This document shows positions 32,804 through 45,613 of a stretch of 64,000 nucleotides of DNA, in pieces; position 1 is the stretch's first letter; every line of letters begins with the position of its first letter. Source of the stretch: Ulota crispa (lineage: Eukaryota; Streptophyta; Bryopsida; Orthotrichales; Orthotrichaceae); the NCBI GenBank assembly GCA_963920765.1, contig OY987244.1:4218501-4282500 (forward strand), written 5' to 3'. The notes below the pieces were generated by a model. The model searched no databases. It saw nothing but the letters and a program-made list of their open reading frames with translations, and was not told the DNA's origin. The position numbers and the translations under genes are program-made.

Positions 32804-33728
32804 CCCCTAAAGGACTGTTGTCCCTTCGGGGGACAGGTGGAAGTTTGGGCATGTACCTTTGGATAAGCTACTTTGTGTGATTTTCTGAAACTTTTATTGA
32901 AGGTGGGGAATTCAAAGATCTACATGGGCATCTAGTTTTTTCCTCATTCCAACAATTATTGAATAAGTTATGCATGAAAATCTGAAAAGCAAGGGAGGAT
33001 TGCCCGCCCGGGCAGCCCAAAAACTTCTTTAATTTTTTTTTTTAAATTAATAATTTGAAATTGGTTCTTTAGATTTTTTTATAGGTGAGAAGCTTTCAAT
33101 CATTCAATTTCAATCAATGACATGAAAGTTATGAGAAATTTTTGTTTGCGGGTAGTTCTAGATTCTCTACTCTAAAATAAACTTTGAAGTCCTTTATTTT
33201 ACTCAATTTTCATTATTTTGGAAAAAAAAAAAAAAACCAAAGGATGTAGATTGTTTATCACAACATTATGACCATTGGGATTTGCATTTTTCATTTTAAC
33301 AATTAAATTCTTAACAATTTAGTGATTTGACTCATTCTCTACTTTATACTTACTGATTTTTCCTATGTGTTGTGTAGTTCCAATTGATTTGAAAATTCTC
33401 CCACACATAGCTAACTTGATCTCCTACATGGGAAAAATAAAGCGCAAAGTTGCGTAGAGCAATTATTTTCATGTAAGAATGGTCAAAGGCTTCTAAAATT
33501 TTGCAGCAGCATGAAGAAAAACTTTTCTTTTCACTTTAGATGTAAATATCTCACTCATGTCCATCTGGAATGACCTGATTTTTTTCCACAAGTACCTATT
33601 CTAGTCTAGGGCAAGATCCTACGGTTGGATTTCCCAGATTTTCAAAAAAAATTACCATCTTACTAACCCCCCCAAAAGTGGCAGTTTTGAGTGATTTTCA
33701 CTGAAAAAATGGCTCAGTCCTTTAGGGG
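32804..33728 (+). mobile_element. TTAA-flanked MITE, 925-bp family, reference copy
   Basis: Ends CCCCTAAAGGACTGTTGTCC and CAGTCCTTTAGGGG; TTAA at 32800-32803 and 33729-33732. Internal landmarks are GATTTTCTGAAACTTTTAT, GGGCAGCCCAAAAACTTC, TTGGTTCTTTAGAT, AACATTATGACCATTGGG and AAGTGGCAGTTTTGAG. 925 bp, the same length as 40609-41533. Confidence 0.88.
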
Positions 33729-33732
33729 TTAA

Positions 33733-34720
33733 GGTAATTAACTTTCATTGATTTTAATTTGCAACTGGTATTTTGTTTTCAACACATAGAAAAGAGAAAG
33801 ATCACACATTTATTATTTCAAAACCAAACATTTTTTATTTCAGAAAGTTCAATAAAAATCATAAATTTCAAAGTGCATGATATTAACCTAATATCCTTTC
33901 ACCTAAAATGTAATAGACACTTGCATTTGTAACATAGAACCTAGGACACTCCAATTTAAGTTTATATTCTAAACTTCACGAGGTCTCCTTCAACTATTGG
34001 AGGATTTACTTGTAGTCTTTAGTGCAAAACTTCCCAAATCCAAGGATTTAATCATTCTTAAAAAATCACAACACTAAGGTCCAAAAATCAATTCCACATA
34101 AAGGGATTAGGCATTCCAACATTTCTTTTAGGATCATTCGATAATAATGCAACCAATTCCGAACTACAAAGACTCTAAAATCTTGGACAGGATGTAAGAA
34201 TGTGCACCAACTCAAATTGAGGACTCATATTGAGCTAAGATTTTTACTTTGAACCCTCATGAACTTCTGCATACAATACTCAAATACCACATTCTTTCGT
34301 GCGTTGAAAACCTCTTTTGACTAACAAAGAATATCTAAAAGCTCAGTACTCTAAAACAAAAAACTATGCTTAGTATTCAAAGTGTTGCAATTAGAAGAGG
34401 TTACCTAAATTGCAGTTTTCTACTTAGCAAAGAGCAGCATGATGTTCACACTTCACACACACAACATCTCACCAACTTGACCTTTTAAATAAATCTTAAC
34501 TGAACAAATGATCCAAGTTCACATGGTCGTATAAGACTCAAAACAAGAGAAGAATATTTTAAACACCTACAAATGGGATGGACAAATTGCCCTAATCCTA
34601 TCTCCTCATAGTGAATTGTTTCAACTACCTCAACAAGATTCCATGGTCCAACCACTACAAGCCACAAGACAAAAAATGCTGGAAGTGATCCAAAGATCCC
34701 TACCGTCAAAGCATGTCCAC
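33733..34720. other. Probable 3' flank of DEG14
   Basis: No separate gene or element recognised. Sequence immediately below 34721 is downstream of the DEG14 stop codon. Confidence 0.35.
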
Positions 34721-37700
34721 TTAGATATCCGGACTGGCTTCCTCAGCTATAACAAAGAGTACAACTTGCTCATCGTTTTTTCGCATCACCACCATCTTGA
34801 ATGAGGTTCCCACTTTGTCTCCAAGAGCCTCCACAACCTATCAACAATTTTGACAGACAAAACATCCTCAGTTCAAGTTTAAAATACCAAAAAGGCCAAA
34901 AATGCATTTTCTAGTACCTAAATATAAGGCAGGCAATACAATCTACAGCCATGGGCAATTTTTGGCGACATTCTAACCACCAATGAGAAAAAAACCTGTT
35001 AACCACATAGGCACAAAAGGGTATTCCAGCAAACTAGACCAACTTAGTAAGTATCTCAAGGGGGTAGAAATTATTTTACGGTTGTCATCGTTGAATATTT
35101 CCATAAAATAGAGGAAGTAAAAACCGTTTAGGACCAGACCCCGTCATCTATACTAACTGTGTTTACTTACAGAAACTTATCTGCTTGTAAACTTGGTGGG
35201 ACTTCCTAGCAAGTGGTGTGAGCATGACTTAGATAAAATGTCTTTGACCACGGATCATTGAACTGACATGAGATTGTCTATTGGTCACTTGAATCTACAA
35301 CTTCCCTCTTTGAGATTGTATAAGAGATTTATGCAATAGTGGTAGAATTTTAACTCAATAAATTTGGCTCTTACTCCTATTTTCCAAGTATAGTCTTGAG
35401 TCATGATGTGGTGTAGTGAATATTTCAAGTCGTCAGTTTGACAGTTCTTGATGCAAACAAGGATTTTTGAAATGTATTTCTGGGGTTAGTATGTTTTGTT
35501 CTGATTGGTTGGATGGGGGAACTTGCCTCAGATGGAGAAAGTTTTCAAGTCACAGAGGGGCTGAAGAGGATGGAGATCACTATTGGGGAAGCCAAACCAA
35601 TTTTGCGAGAAATTGAAATGGAGAAACACCTTAATTCGGATCAGATCACTAAGGATGGTGCTATACTGGTACTCAAGGCTCTGTCATTGCACTTGTTACT
35701 TTGAGTGTTTCTGTGGATTATATACTCGTCTACTTGTACCAGGCCTTGTGTAAGCGACATGTAGCTTTAAAGAGATAGCATGTTGCACAATTTCAGCACT
35801 ATACGTCTCCCGAAAATCGCTCCTACACATGTGTTGAAATACTTGATGTGACGCATATATTATCTTCTACCACTCTGGTTAAGCACTGGATATCTCAAAT
35901 TTCACATCGCCGTAATACTGGGAGGTTAAGGCATTGAAGTACAGTTCTGTTCTTATTCTCTAGTTGGCTAAAACTTACATACCTGATTGATATTGGTTAT
36001 AGGAAGTCCATTGAACTCAATAATCACGTCATCGTTGTGCACCCCAGCTCGATATGCAGGAGACCCAGGGATTACCTACAAAAACCAACACGATTCCTAA
36101 TGAAAACAGTGTTGACTAGCACAACCAAGAGGATAAGTAACCTCTTATGTGCCTGCACTTGCAAGATAATTAATAAGAATCAGTGTTTTTAGTTGGTTAA
36201 CGGCCGCTACTTGGTGGGTGTGGGAGGGATGAGCACTTCAAACCACTGGTGTAGGCACATTTAGTTTCTTTGTCCAAATCAGAGAATTAACTGATGAAAA
36301 GAATGTAAATCCAGCACCACTTAACTTGCAGAAATCCACATCAATTTTCTATATGGCATTACAGAGGCACTTGATAACTGATTGTAGAGAAATAGGTGCT
36401 ATTTGATTGGTGCTGGCAGGGTTCAAATAGTAATATAGGTGCCAAGATCTCTCGGCAGTTATAAACACAAGAAGAGCCTTACTTGAGAGACAAGTATGCC
36501 AGCAGTTACATTAGGAAACCCACGCCTCCTTTCCTTCAGTTGCAAAATTCTGGGTTCCGTCAGCTCCCACATCTTCATTCCAAGCCAAGGACGTATAACA
36601 CGCCTGAACAAATAAAGACAGTCCAGTCATAAAAGACTCGTAAAAGCAATCCCCAACAAAGCCACTATAATCATCAAAAGCAAGTCGGCGAAAATACTTG
36701 ACATAAAAGTGACAAATCCGCAACTTTCGATGATGGACATTGAAAGCTGACCTTTGCCTCGAGAGCTGGTCCACTATTTTAATTGCTGAATCAATTGGTA
36801 TAGCAAAACTGACACCATCAGCAGCCAAAGCTTTCATTGTATTAATGCCGATCACTTCACCATCGAGATTTAGCAATGGCCCTCCCGAGTTACCCTAACA
36901 CAACAGCATGTATGTTAACTTCATAAGCAACATTCCTAATCCATAACAAGCTTTACAATCCCTAATGTTTTATTATATTGAACTATCTACATCGCATGAA
37001 TTTCTAAAACCCAGATCCATTGGATATATACCAAAGGTCATTCATTTAAAAAGTCATCAAATATGCTATGCCATGAAAAAGTACAACATCAATGGAAGAC
37101 TCTGCGTACCTGATTGATAGCAGCATCAGTCTGAATATACCCAGTTTCAATTCCTTTAAGCCCAATTTCTGCACTTTTCCGATCCACACAACTACAAACA
37201 ACAATATCACAAGTGTCCTGAATTAGAATTTAACTCAACTATTCATGTGCGGGAGTCAGATTATTCCGCACAACAATTACAAAGTAAGATGAAAGATTAA
37301 CATCGAGAGACTCTGCAGCTCACAATTCATCTAACCATAATTTATGGTACGTCACAAGTAATAAATCTTCTAGAAAAGAGATCGCTAGATGTTGCTACTA
37401 AGAAAAGTCTACACAAATGAAAACAGAAAGTTTAACCGAATTGAGTGCTTAGTCATAACGCTTAAACATATTCTAACCAAGTCACTTAGATGAAAAATGG
37501 TGGAACTCAAAATACTATAGACGCATTATCTCTAGCATCTATATAGTCAATAACAAGAGAAGAAGGTCATCTCTACCTGATAATACCAGCTGTTACTGTA
37601 TTTTGTAGATGAAGAGGACTACCCAAAGCAACCACCCACTCACCCGGCCTGAGATCTTTGCTCGTACCAAGCTTCACTACTGGTAGCGGCCTGGATGCGT

Positions 37701-40112
37701 TCACTTTTATAACAGCCAAATCCGATAATGAGTCAAAGCTGACCACCTCACCTTCAAAAGTCCGACCATCTTGCAAAGTCACAATCAACTACACGGGCAT
37801 CAGAAGCATATGATAATTACAAAAATTAGAAACAAAATCAATGAAGAGAGACATTCAACTTGGTTGATTTTATAATAACCTGGCTTCAAACCAAACAGTA
37901 GAATAATGACTCACATTAGCCTAATGAAAGCAAGCTTAAAACTCATTGGAAACCTAATTATTGACAAATTTAAGTCCGAAATGCTTACCGAGCCTTTGGG
38001 GGCACCACGCCGTTCATTAGCAACAACATGAGCATTTGTCAATATAGTACCATTGGCCTCAATTATAAATCCTGAGCCTGCGGTTTCTCCAAAAATAGCA
38101 TTCCTCCTCCCTGCACTTTTTCAAAAAACTTCCTCATCACAATCTAACAAATCCAACTACTCTTCATTACATTGATATCCTAACCAACTGGAAGTACGAG
38201 TAAAGGCGGCCTCTTAAGGAAAGAAATCATCATTGATAAATTCAATTAAAAATCTGTAAATGGGAATAGCTGGTATGATTGAAAGCTCGCCTATTGATAC
38301 TTTGACGTTAACAACAGCAGGTGCAGCCCTTGCTGCAGCATCGGCAATAGCGAACCGACTCAAGCATCTTCCTTCCGAAGATGAATTTTCAGCACTAGAG
38401 GAATCCTTTGCAATCGACTTTGGCCGCATGCCTTCCGCGAGCGCAAATTCACTAGACAAACTCACACTTGGAGTCCAATCCTCAACATTAAAACCTTCAC
38501 AACACGATCCACAAAGGCCAAATTGCAACAAACTGTATCAGTGCATATTTGGAATGTCATCAGCGCGTATTTGGAATGAAATCCGATCAAACCTAAGTTC
38601 TCTTAAACCTTGCAAGTAAAGATATAACCTATGTGCATATGATAAGAATTAACTTAGAAAAACAATTTGGCTGTTGCTTAGAGCAAGATAAACCCAATGC
38701 AAGTCGTTTCATAATTTTCATTAAATCAGTTACAACTTTTCGAAGTGTCTTTCCCCAAAACCATGCAGTAACTAGGTTTGTTCTGACCACCTTGATACCA
38801 TTAAGCCTTGCACGCATACCTTAAAACCAAGGCATATTCCATAAACAAAACCTTAGCGTATGGTAGTTAATTGAAAGTTGCTACGTCAGTAGAATTGAAT
38901 GAAAGTATAGATGCTTGGTTTAAGGCGCCATGTGGAATTGGAGCATTCACAACACTAAAAGTAAGAGAAAACCAAAGATGTAAAGATATACAAGTAGCTT
39001 ACGGTTGCTTGCATCATATACCTTGGTCTCCAGTCGAGGTACTCGGAGCTTCATCACGCCCTACAAATGAACCCTCTGTCGCAACACCTTGAACAACATG
39101 GTCCCTCTCACTCCTCCCTGATTAGCAAGGTCCCACAATTTACCTAGATCATGACATCGCCTCAGTTTTCAGTTCATCAACTGATTGCACCTGCGTAGCT
39201 ACCAAAACTCACTTCGTATGAACAAAAACCTAAAAGCACGGAGTAATCAAGGACTTCATTGTCATACCATTGAACTGTTCCGTGCAAAGGGCTCCTGAGG
39301 TTGTGCAGAACACCAAGCCTGCCACCACAACAGACCTCAGCCCAAACTCGTCCAAAGGAGCTGCTCTGAATCTGGAGCCTGGAACCGATTCTCCTGATGA
39401 ATGCTTCATTGGAGCGCCCTGGAATTCAAATTATTAGACATTTTCATTTCAACAAGACGGTGTTACATTAAACAGTTTTACTGATCTACAACCAATGAAA
39501 CATCACAAAATCAACATGAGGACCAAGAGGCTTGCATTAAGCCTCATGTTATTATTTAATATTTGACCAATACATACAATGATGCTGATGAGATAAAATT
39601 TGGCCTAAGTTGTATTTTCACAACATAATCAGTAAAACTGGTAATTTAAAGCTCAGAATCCCTAATTGTTCGCTTGAACGCTCCTAAATCGCAACAATTA
39701 TTTTTTCATATTCTATCAAACGTGGATCCCGAGGTGACATAAGAACTGAAATCCCGTTCTGACCTAATTTCACGACGTGGCATCCAATGCTGTATTGTAG
39801 AACCTCAAAGATATATCAAAGAAGCGTTTGAACAACTGTTTTTCATATTCTATCAAACGTGGATCCCGAGGTGACATAAGAAACTGATATCCCGTTCTGG
39901 CCTAATCTAATTTCACAAAGTTGCATCCAATGCTGTATTGTAGAACCTCAAAGATATATCAATAAGAAATGTTTGAAATTTGAAGTGACAAAACGTGAGT
40001 CTCTGCATCGTAATTCAACTTTAGTTCAAACAAACAGAAACTTACGCACATTTGACAACTTGCCGATAAACCTCAGCCTCTGCCTCAAATTCGACGACCA
40101 CCGCACCGCCAT
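34721..40112 (-). CDS. DEG14: DEG14/HtrA2-type serine protease with PDZ domain, probably mitochondrial
   Basis: ATP-independent trypsin-like protease of organelle protein quality control. Exons in transcript order: 40050-40112, 39268-39418, 39022-39117, 38291-38494, 37989-38110, 37577-37788, 37110-37191, 36752-36894, 36483-36603, 35983-36075, 34721-34837; total 1404 nt, 467 aa, all phases consistent. The leader is Arg-rich ([18 protein letters not shown]) and is followed by a hydrophobic segment [17 protein letters not shown], as in membrane-anchored HtrA2. The triad is H199 (TNAHVV), D235 (LSDLAVIKV) and S313 (GNSGGPLLN). A PDZ domain follows ([21 protein letters not shown]), and the protein ends EEASPDI, close to Arabidopsis DEG14. 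Exon 4 to 5 needs a GC-AG intron. The exon 1 donor is the least certain junction: GTAAGT four bases further on is a stronger donor but puts exon 2 in a frame without the hydrophobic segment. Confidence 0.93.
35513..35704 (+). other. Coding-like 63-codon frame antisense inside DEG14 intron 10
   Basis: The frame starts with ATG and contains [20 protein letters not shown], a composition unlike the surrounding AT-rich intron. I recognise no domain. It may be a captured exon fragment or chance. Confidence 0.2.
39701..39970. repeat. Tandem duplication of about 135 bp in DEG14 intron 1
   Basis: Two head-to-tail copies (about 39701-39836 and 39837-39970) share ATTCTATCAAACGTGGATCC, GAGGTGACATAAGAA and GTAGAACCTCAAAGATATAT with a few differences. 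Confidence 0.85.
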
Positions 40113-40442
40113 TCTCGTTGACAACGCCGTCCGGAAACCAAAAGGTCTGCTCCTAGTTACGGCTCTCCAATTGAAGCACAATTGTCTCCCCTCAGCCCTA
40201 ATTAGGGTTTCATTCTCCTGCTAGTAAAGGAACCACAGCATGAACGATATTCGATCTCCTTCCAAACAGGATCGCCAACTATTCACAGCAACCGCAATAC
40301 TCGTCACCCCACAATGGAAATCTCGAAACCCTAAAATCATAGTATCTCAAAAACGAGTTTCTTCAAACAAAGGTTTCGTTCATTACTAAGTTAGAACCTC
40401 GTGAACAGATCCAGAATCTCCCTTGGATTAAAAGGAACACGT

Positions 40443-40556
40443 CTACGAGAAAGCCATACAAGTGCGAAATTCAACCTCGTCTTCGTGCAGCTCTTCAAGG
40501 ACCTCGAGCAAAGTCACGTCATCATCGAAGCCGCAAGGAGCCGGATGAGCCGCCAT
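40443..40556 (-). other. Possible upstream ORF of DEG14, 37 codons
   Basis: About 330 bp upstream of the DEG14 start on the same strand. It starts MAAHPAPCGFDDDV and is acidic. A second ATG 10 bp further upstream (40566) opens another frame within a short direct repeat of ATGGCGGCTC. It could be a uORF if the 5' UTR is that long, or chance in a GC-rich promoter. Confidence 0.25.
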
Positions 40557-40608
40557 GAGCCGCCATGAGCCGCATGTGCCGCCAGTTCAATGTAAATCAA
40601 CATGCTAA

Positions 40609-41533
40609 CCCCTAAAGGCCCAGGCCATTTTTTCTGTGAAAAACAATGAAAACTGCCACTTTTGGGGAGATGAAAGAATTTTTTATTTTTTATTTTTTAT
40701 TTTTGAAATCCAACCGTAAGATCTTGCTCTAGACAGATATATTTGGAAAAAAAAATTGAGCTTTTTTCAAATGATAAGGAGTGAGATATTTACATGCAAA
40801 GCGAAGGAAAAAGTTTCTTTTCATATTGTCCAAAAATTTCAGAAAGTTAACCACTCCTATATCAAAAAATTTGCTTTACGCAAAGTTGAGGTTTTTTTTC
40901 CTATGTAAAAGACCAAGTTAGGTATGTGTGGGAGAATTTTCAAATCAATTGGAACTATGCAGCACATGGGAAAAATCAATAAGTACAAAGAAGTAGAGAA
41001 TGGGTCAAAACACTAAATTGTTAAGAATCTAATTATTGAAATGAAAAATGCAAATCCCAATGGTGATAATGTTGCATTAAACAATCTACTTCCTTTAGTT
41101 TAGTTTTTTTTCCAAAATATTGAAAATTGAGTAAAACAAAGGACTTCAAAGTTAATTTTAGAGCAGAGAATCCATAACTGCCCGCAATCAAAAACTCCTT
41201 ATAACTTTCATGTCATTGATTGAAATTGAATGATTCAAAGCTTCTTGCCTATAAAAAAAATCTAAAGAACCAATTTCAAGTTTTAATTTTGAAAAAAATG
41301 TAATTTTTAAAAAAGTTTTTAGGCTGCCCAGATGGGCAGCCCTCCCCAAAATTTCAGAAAAACATGCATAACTTCTTCAATAAATGTCTAAATGAAGAAA
41401 AATTTGATGCCCACATAAATCTTTGAATTCCTCATCTCCCATAAAAGTTTCAAAAAATCACATAAAGTAGTTTACTCATAGGTACATGACTGAACTCCAA
41501 ACAATCCCCGAAGGGACAACGGGCCTTTAGGGG
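40609..41533 (-). mobile_element. 925-bp-family MITE flanked by CTAA
   Basis: Ends CCCCTAAAGGCCCAGGCC and GGGCCTTTAGGGG; the 4-bp flank is CTAA on both sides (40605-40608 and 41534-41537), a direct repeat. Exactly 925 bp, in reverse orientation to 32804-33728. Confidence 0.88.
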
Positions 41534-41537
41534 CTAA

Positions 41538-42880
41538 GGTAGATCCACCTATTCTCAAGCATTTAAGCTCCTGCACAACATCACATTAGAGCAACAATGC
41601 AGCACAAATTTTTCTTTGGTGGCTTCATACAAAATATTGAGACATACTTTTCTTTGGGATTTTCACGCAAAATTGAATTATATACAAATTTTGAAGTGCA
41701 TAAAGTGTTTTGAACCCATCTACAATCACTAGACTCCCCTAATCCCGATCATAGCTAAAACGCTTCTTGCTCACTACTTCCTACTTTCTTTTGGGACACA
41801 TGTCATCATTCATAGCCTCTTTTGTCTTAGCCCTTTAAAGACCACACACATTTTCCCAAAATCCACTAGAAACCAGGGCAACAAAACTAGATGTGCATTT
41901 GAATCACATATGGACCCGATTTGAGTAATCCGATCGTACAAATGTGAAGGACACCTTGTTTTCTGTAATGTATCAAAATTTCAGCTAGACCTACCATTGG
42001 AGGTGAAATATTATAACAATTGTGAGCCATATATGGAAAATCTTTAGTTTTCATACTTGTGTGGTTTTATATGTTAACGCTTCATGCAAGCTTTGATTGA
42101 GAAGAGCCTTACATTTCTAGAAAGCAGGGTTTCTCACCTTTCCAACAAGACTAATTTCACACAAAATAGATAAAAATAGCAATCACAAGGTGTAGCTAAG
42201 TGAACAAAAAGGGTCAAAAATCCCATTTTTTTTGCTATCCTAAAATGGTTCTACAAGAAATTTGATAATTGTCATGAAAAATCCGATCGGTGAAAGCAAT
42301 CAAGAAGTGGCCTTAAATGTAGGTTGAATTTTTTTAAAATAAAATGATAGCATCATTTCAATGGATTCTCAAATATTACAATTGTACTACTACTGTATAG
42401 AGAAACAATATAAGCATATTCCTTAAGCAATTTGAACTTTTTTAAGATTGCACAATTGAAATGTGGCATTCTTCTTGGATGTTTGATATATTGTATTGTT
42501 GCTTTGATCCATCTTTGACCAAATATGGATACGTGTTTTGAGGCCATGATGTATAAACACCATTATTTATCAACTCCCATATCCGATTTCATTGTCGTTT
42601 TTTGGGTTGGATGCAAAATTCTTGTGATCACGAGCATTCTTAAAGATCATTTTCCAAATTGTTGAGCGATTTTACTATATAGGCCAAAAACTACTCTCCC
42701 AAACCAAAGTATGGTTTGGTGGTCTCTAAAGGGTTAATCTTGAAACATGAAAATATTTGCATTCCAAGGCTTGAAAATAGGGGTTGGAAATAGCACACCC
42801 TTGACTTGTTAGGTTTGGATCCCTAGTTGGGAATAGGTGGTTCTACCTTAGGGGTCGATTGTTTCAACAAGTGGTTGTAA
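41538..42880. other. No gene seen
   Basis: AT-rich. Near 42838 GGTGGTTCTACCTTAG resembles a single right end of the AGGTAG family, without a partner. Confidence 0.4.
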
Positions 42881-42888
42881 TTTTTTAA

Positions 42889-43197
42889 GGGAAAATTTCA
42901 TGGATACCCCTGAAGTCTGCAATAATTTCATAGATATCCTTGCTTTTTCAGAAATTTCACAAATACTCTTGGACCAAAATTTTGCATTTTTTTTGTTGTG
43001 CATGCCACTTCCATTCTCCCTTTGCGCATACACTACTTCTTTCTTGTTATGTGTGAGCACAAAGGGAGAAGGGAAGTGGCATGCACAACAAAAAAATGCT
43101 TGAAAAATTTGGTCCAAGGGTATCTGTGAAATTTCTGAAAAAGCAAGGGTATCTATGAAGTTATTGCAAACTTCAGGGGTATCCATGAAATTTGTCT
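42889..43197. mobile_element. Foldback MITE, GGGAAAATTTCATGGATACC family, copy 4
   Basis: Arms GGGAAAATTTCATGGATACC and GGTATCCATGAAATTTG are inverted; TTTTTTAA and TCTTTTAA flank it (7 of 8 match). The open frames on both strands (each with a MDTPEVCNN start) reflect the inverted arms, not a gene. Confidence 0.75.
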
Positions 43198-43205
43198 TCT
43201 TTTAA

Positions 43206-43564
43206 CCCCTAAACGCTCATGAAGATGTTTTTTGTCTTCTAGCCTTGAAAAAGCATTTTGTACAACAAAAAAAAGTCAATTTTCATCCGTTTTTTTTTCC
43301 AAAGTGACTGTAAACACATGATCCATCATAGAAGGCAAATAACAATCTTGTCAAATATACTCATTTTTTAGGTAACCCAAATTGTGAGAAAATTCAAAAT
43401 TACTGTGTTAAATTCCAAGCTATCCTTATTACAATTTTCATGAGGTCGGCATGCACCATTAACTTTTGAAACTTTTGAAAGCAATACTATTGGTGCCCAT
43501 TAATCAAAATAGTGTTGAAGCTACAATATGGACAGGCCACGGCCACCCACCTGACGTTTAAGGG
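43206..43564. mobile_element. Possible TTAA-flanked MITE, 359 bp
   Basis: Left end TTAA then CCCCTAAACGCTCATG; a candidate right end is CTGACGTTTAAGGG, but TTAA is not seen beyond it. Reported as tentative. Confidence 0.4.
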
Positions 43565-44412
43565 AAAAAACAAGAAGTGCACAAACTTTATTGTCCTTGG
43601 AGATGTCTCAAACAAATCTTTAAGAATCCATGTTTTAAACACAAAACAACATGGAATTTTGATTTACTTTGTAATATTCAATACTGCAATGTACATTTCT
43701 TTGTGAAGTTTTCAAAGACATTGTGCTTATTTTTTATTTGATATGAAGTTATTTTCATTTTTTGAGAAATTCATGATAATTTCAGATCCTAACACGAAAG
43801 TTTGAATAGTTTATGGCTTCTAGAAAGTCATGTAATTTGGCCACCAAAAAGTATAAATATAAAAAGGTCATCTACAAACAATAGGAAAATGAAGCATATA
43901 AAAGTGAGTGATTATGAAGTTTGAAATATATGCTCATATGCTTTTTCATTTCAAGATTTAATTGATTGAGACTCAAGTTCTCAACATCTTTTTTATGGCA
44001 ATAGAATTCCAAGTTGTATGTTGATATGAGTTGGCTGTAAAGAGGCCAACAATTAAGAATACTGTAGTTTTGTAAAATGAACTTTCAATTATGCCAAAAT
44101 AACTAGGTTTGGTTGAATAGAGTATAACACCCAAATGAACCAATGATTTCTATCCAAGATACACATGATTGTAAAAAGGTGGATGTGTTGTAATACCTCT
44201 ACTTGCCATTCTAGCAATTGTGTCATAATTAGCTAATTGTGGACTTTTATAAAATCCTATAAAAACAAATTGGAGTTGTATGCAAAACATTGGAAGATCT
44301 CTCGATATTTTGACAAAATATCTAAAGATCTATCAAAAAACTGTCTATACAAGAAGATCTCTCAATGTTTACACAATCCATAGCTACATGAATCATTCAA
44401 CAATTAGTATAA
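43565..44412. other. No gene seen
   Basis: AT-rich with no supported feature. Confidence 0.4.
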
Positions 44413-45182
44413 TGCGGCAGTTTCTCAAAACTAAGGGAGCTAGTTTTTACAAGTAGAGTCAACCACTTATCAAAACATAGGAAAATTGGATGCATTGGGT
44501 GGACAGTGATGTGGCCATTCTATATGGAAGGCCAGAAAGACCTTACTCAGAACTCAAGACACATACAAGAAACTAGAACATGTATTTTTCTAAAGAATGG
44601 GCAAGCCCATTTGCCAATAAACTAAAAGTCCTCATAACTTTCATCTCATTTATTGGAAATAAGTTATTCAAAGCTTTCCATGTACATGTAAACTCAAAGA
44701 ACCAATTTGAGATTTTAATTTTTAAAAAACGTAAATTTTAAAAAAGTTTTTGGGCTGTCTAGATTGCCCAACCTCCCCAAATATTCAGAAATTCATTTTT
44801 TACTTCTTCAAAAAATGTTGGAATGAAGAAAAAATTAGGTGCCCACGTAGATCTTTGAATTCCCCATCTTCCATAAAAGTTTCAAAAAATAGCACAAAAT
44901 AGTTTAGCCATAGATACATGCCTGAAAATCCCATTTGCTCCCTAAACAGATAGTCTGTCCTTTGGGGGTTAAATATGACACTATCTCCAAACTAAAGGAG
45001 CTAGTTTTTATCCCAAAGTCGATTACTTATCACAATAAAGCCAAATTGAATGCATTGGGTGGATTGTAAGTAATTTCAATGTGGCCTTTCTATATGGAAG
45101 GCCATAACAACCTTACCTAGAACTCAAGACACATGTAAGGAACTAGAACATGCGTTCTTTAAAAAATGGGTACGCTCATTTT
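44413..45182. repeat. Direct repeat of about 200 bp flanking a TTAA-element fragment
   Basis: Copies at about 44413-44611 and 44983-45182 share GGAGCTAGTTTTTA, GCATTGGGTGGA, TCTATATGGAAGGCCA and AACTCAAGACACAT. Between them lies a truncated TTAA-element (44612-44968). Confidence 0.75.
44612..44968 (-). mobile_element. Truncated 925-bp-family TTAA-element
   Basis: Reverse-orientation terminal part only: AGTCCTCATAACTTTCATCT, GAACCAATTTGAGAT, GAATTCCCCATCTTCC and the end GTCCTTTGGGGG, followed by TTAA (44969-44972). The other end is missing. Confidence 0.7.
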
Positions 45183-45613
45183 GCAACAACGATTTGGTTT
45201 GGCTGTCCCAACTATAAGATTGAACAATCAATTTTTGATGGATCAAGGCACATTCCCTCTAACCTAAAGGCGGCTTCACACTATGACCGGCCAAGTCAAG
45301 AGGCCGTGGATTTGAGTGGCCAAACTTTGGTGAGAGGCCAATGAAATGGGCTGAAAAATATTAATAAAAAATTATAAAAATTTGTTTGTAAATGCTTTGG
45401 CCCACCTTGGTGGGAAGCCTCCAAAGGCCAAGTCCAAAGGCCAAACTCTTGACAATAAATCTCTATAGCCTCTCAAATTGAGTGGCCATAGAGTGAAGCC
45501 TCCAAAGGCCAAGTCCAAAGGCCAACCCCATAACATTTGTCAAACCTCTACCCTTGTGTATTCCTACATGTATCCATACAATTTTTGAAATCTTCCTCTC
45601 ACCTTCACTAATC

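Noticed and set aside
40046-40112. Alternative DEG14 exon 1 ending at the stronger donor GTAAGT
   Set aside because: It puts exon 2 in a frame without the hydrophobic segment and then needs an unusual acceptor to avoid a stop in exon 3. The chosen donor keeps everything in phase. It remains possible.
42848-43186. 112-codon frame on the minus strand and a partly similar frame on the plus strand
   Set aside because: Both start MDTPEVCNN because they read the two inverted arms of one foldback MITE.
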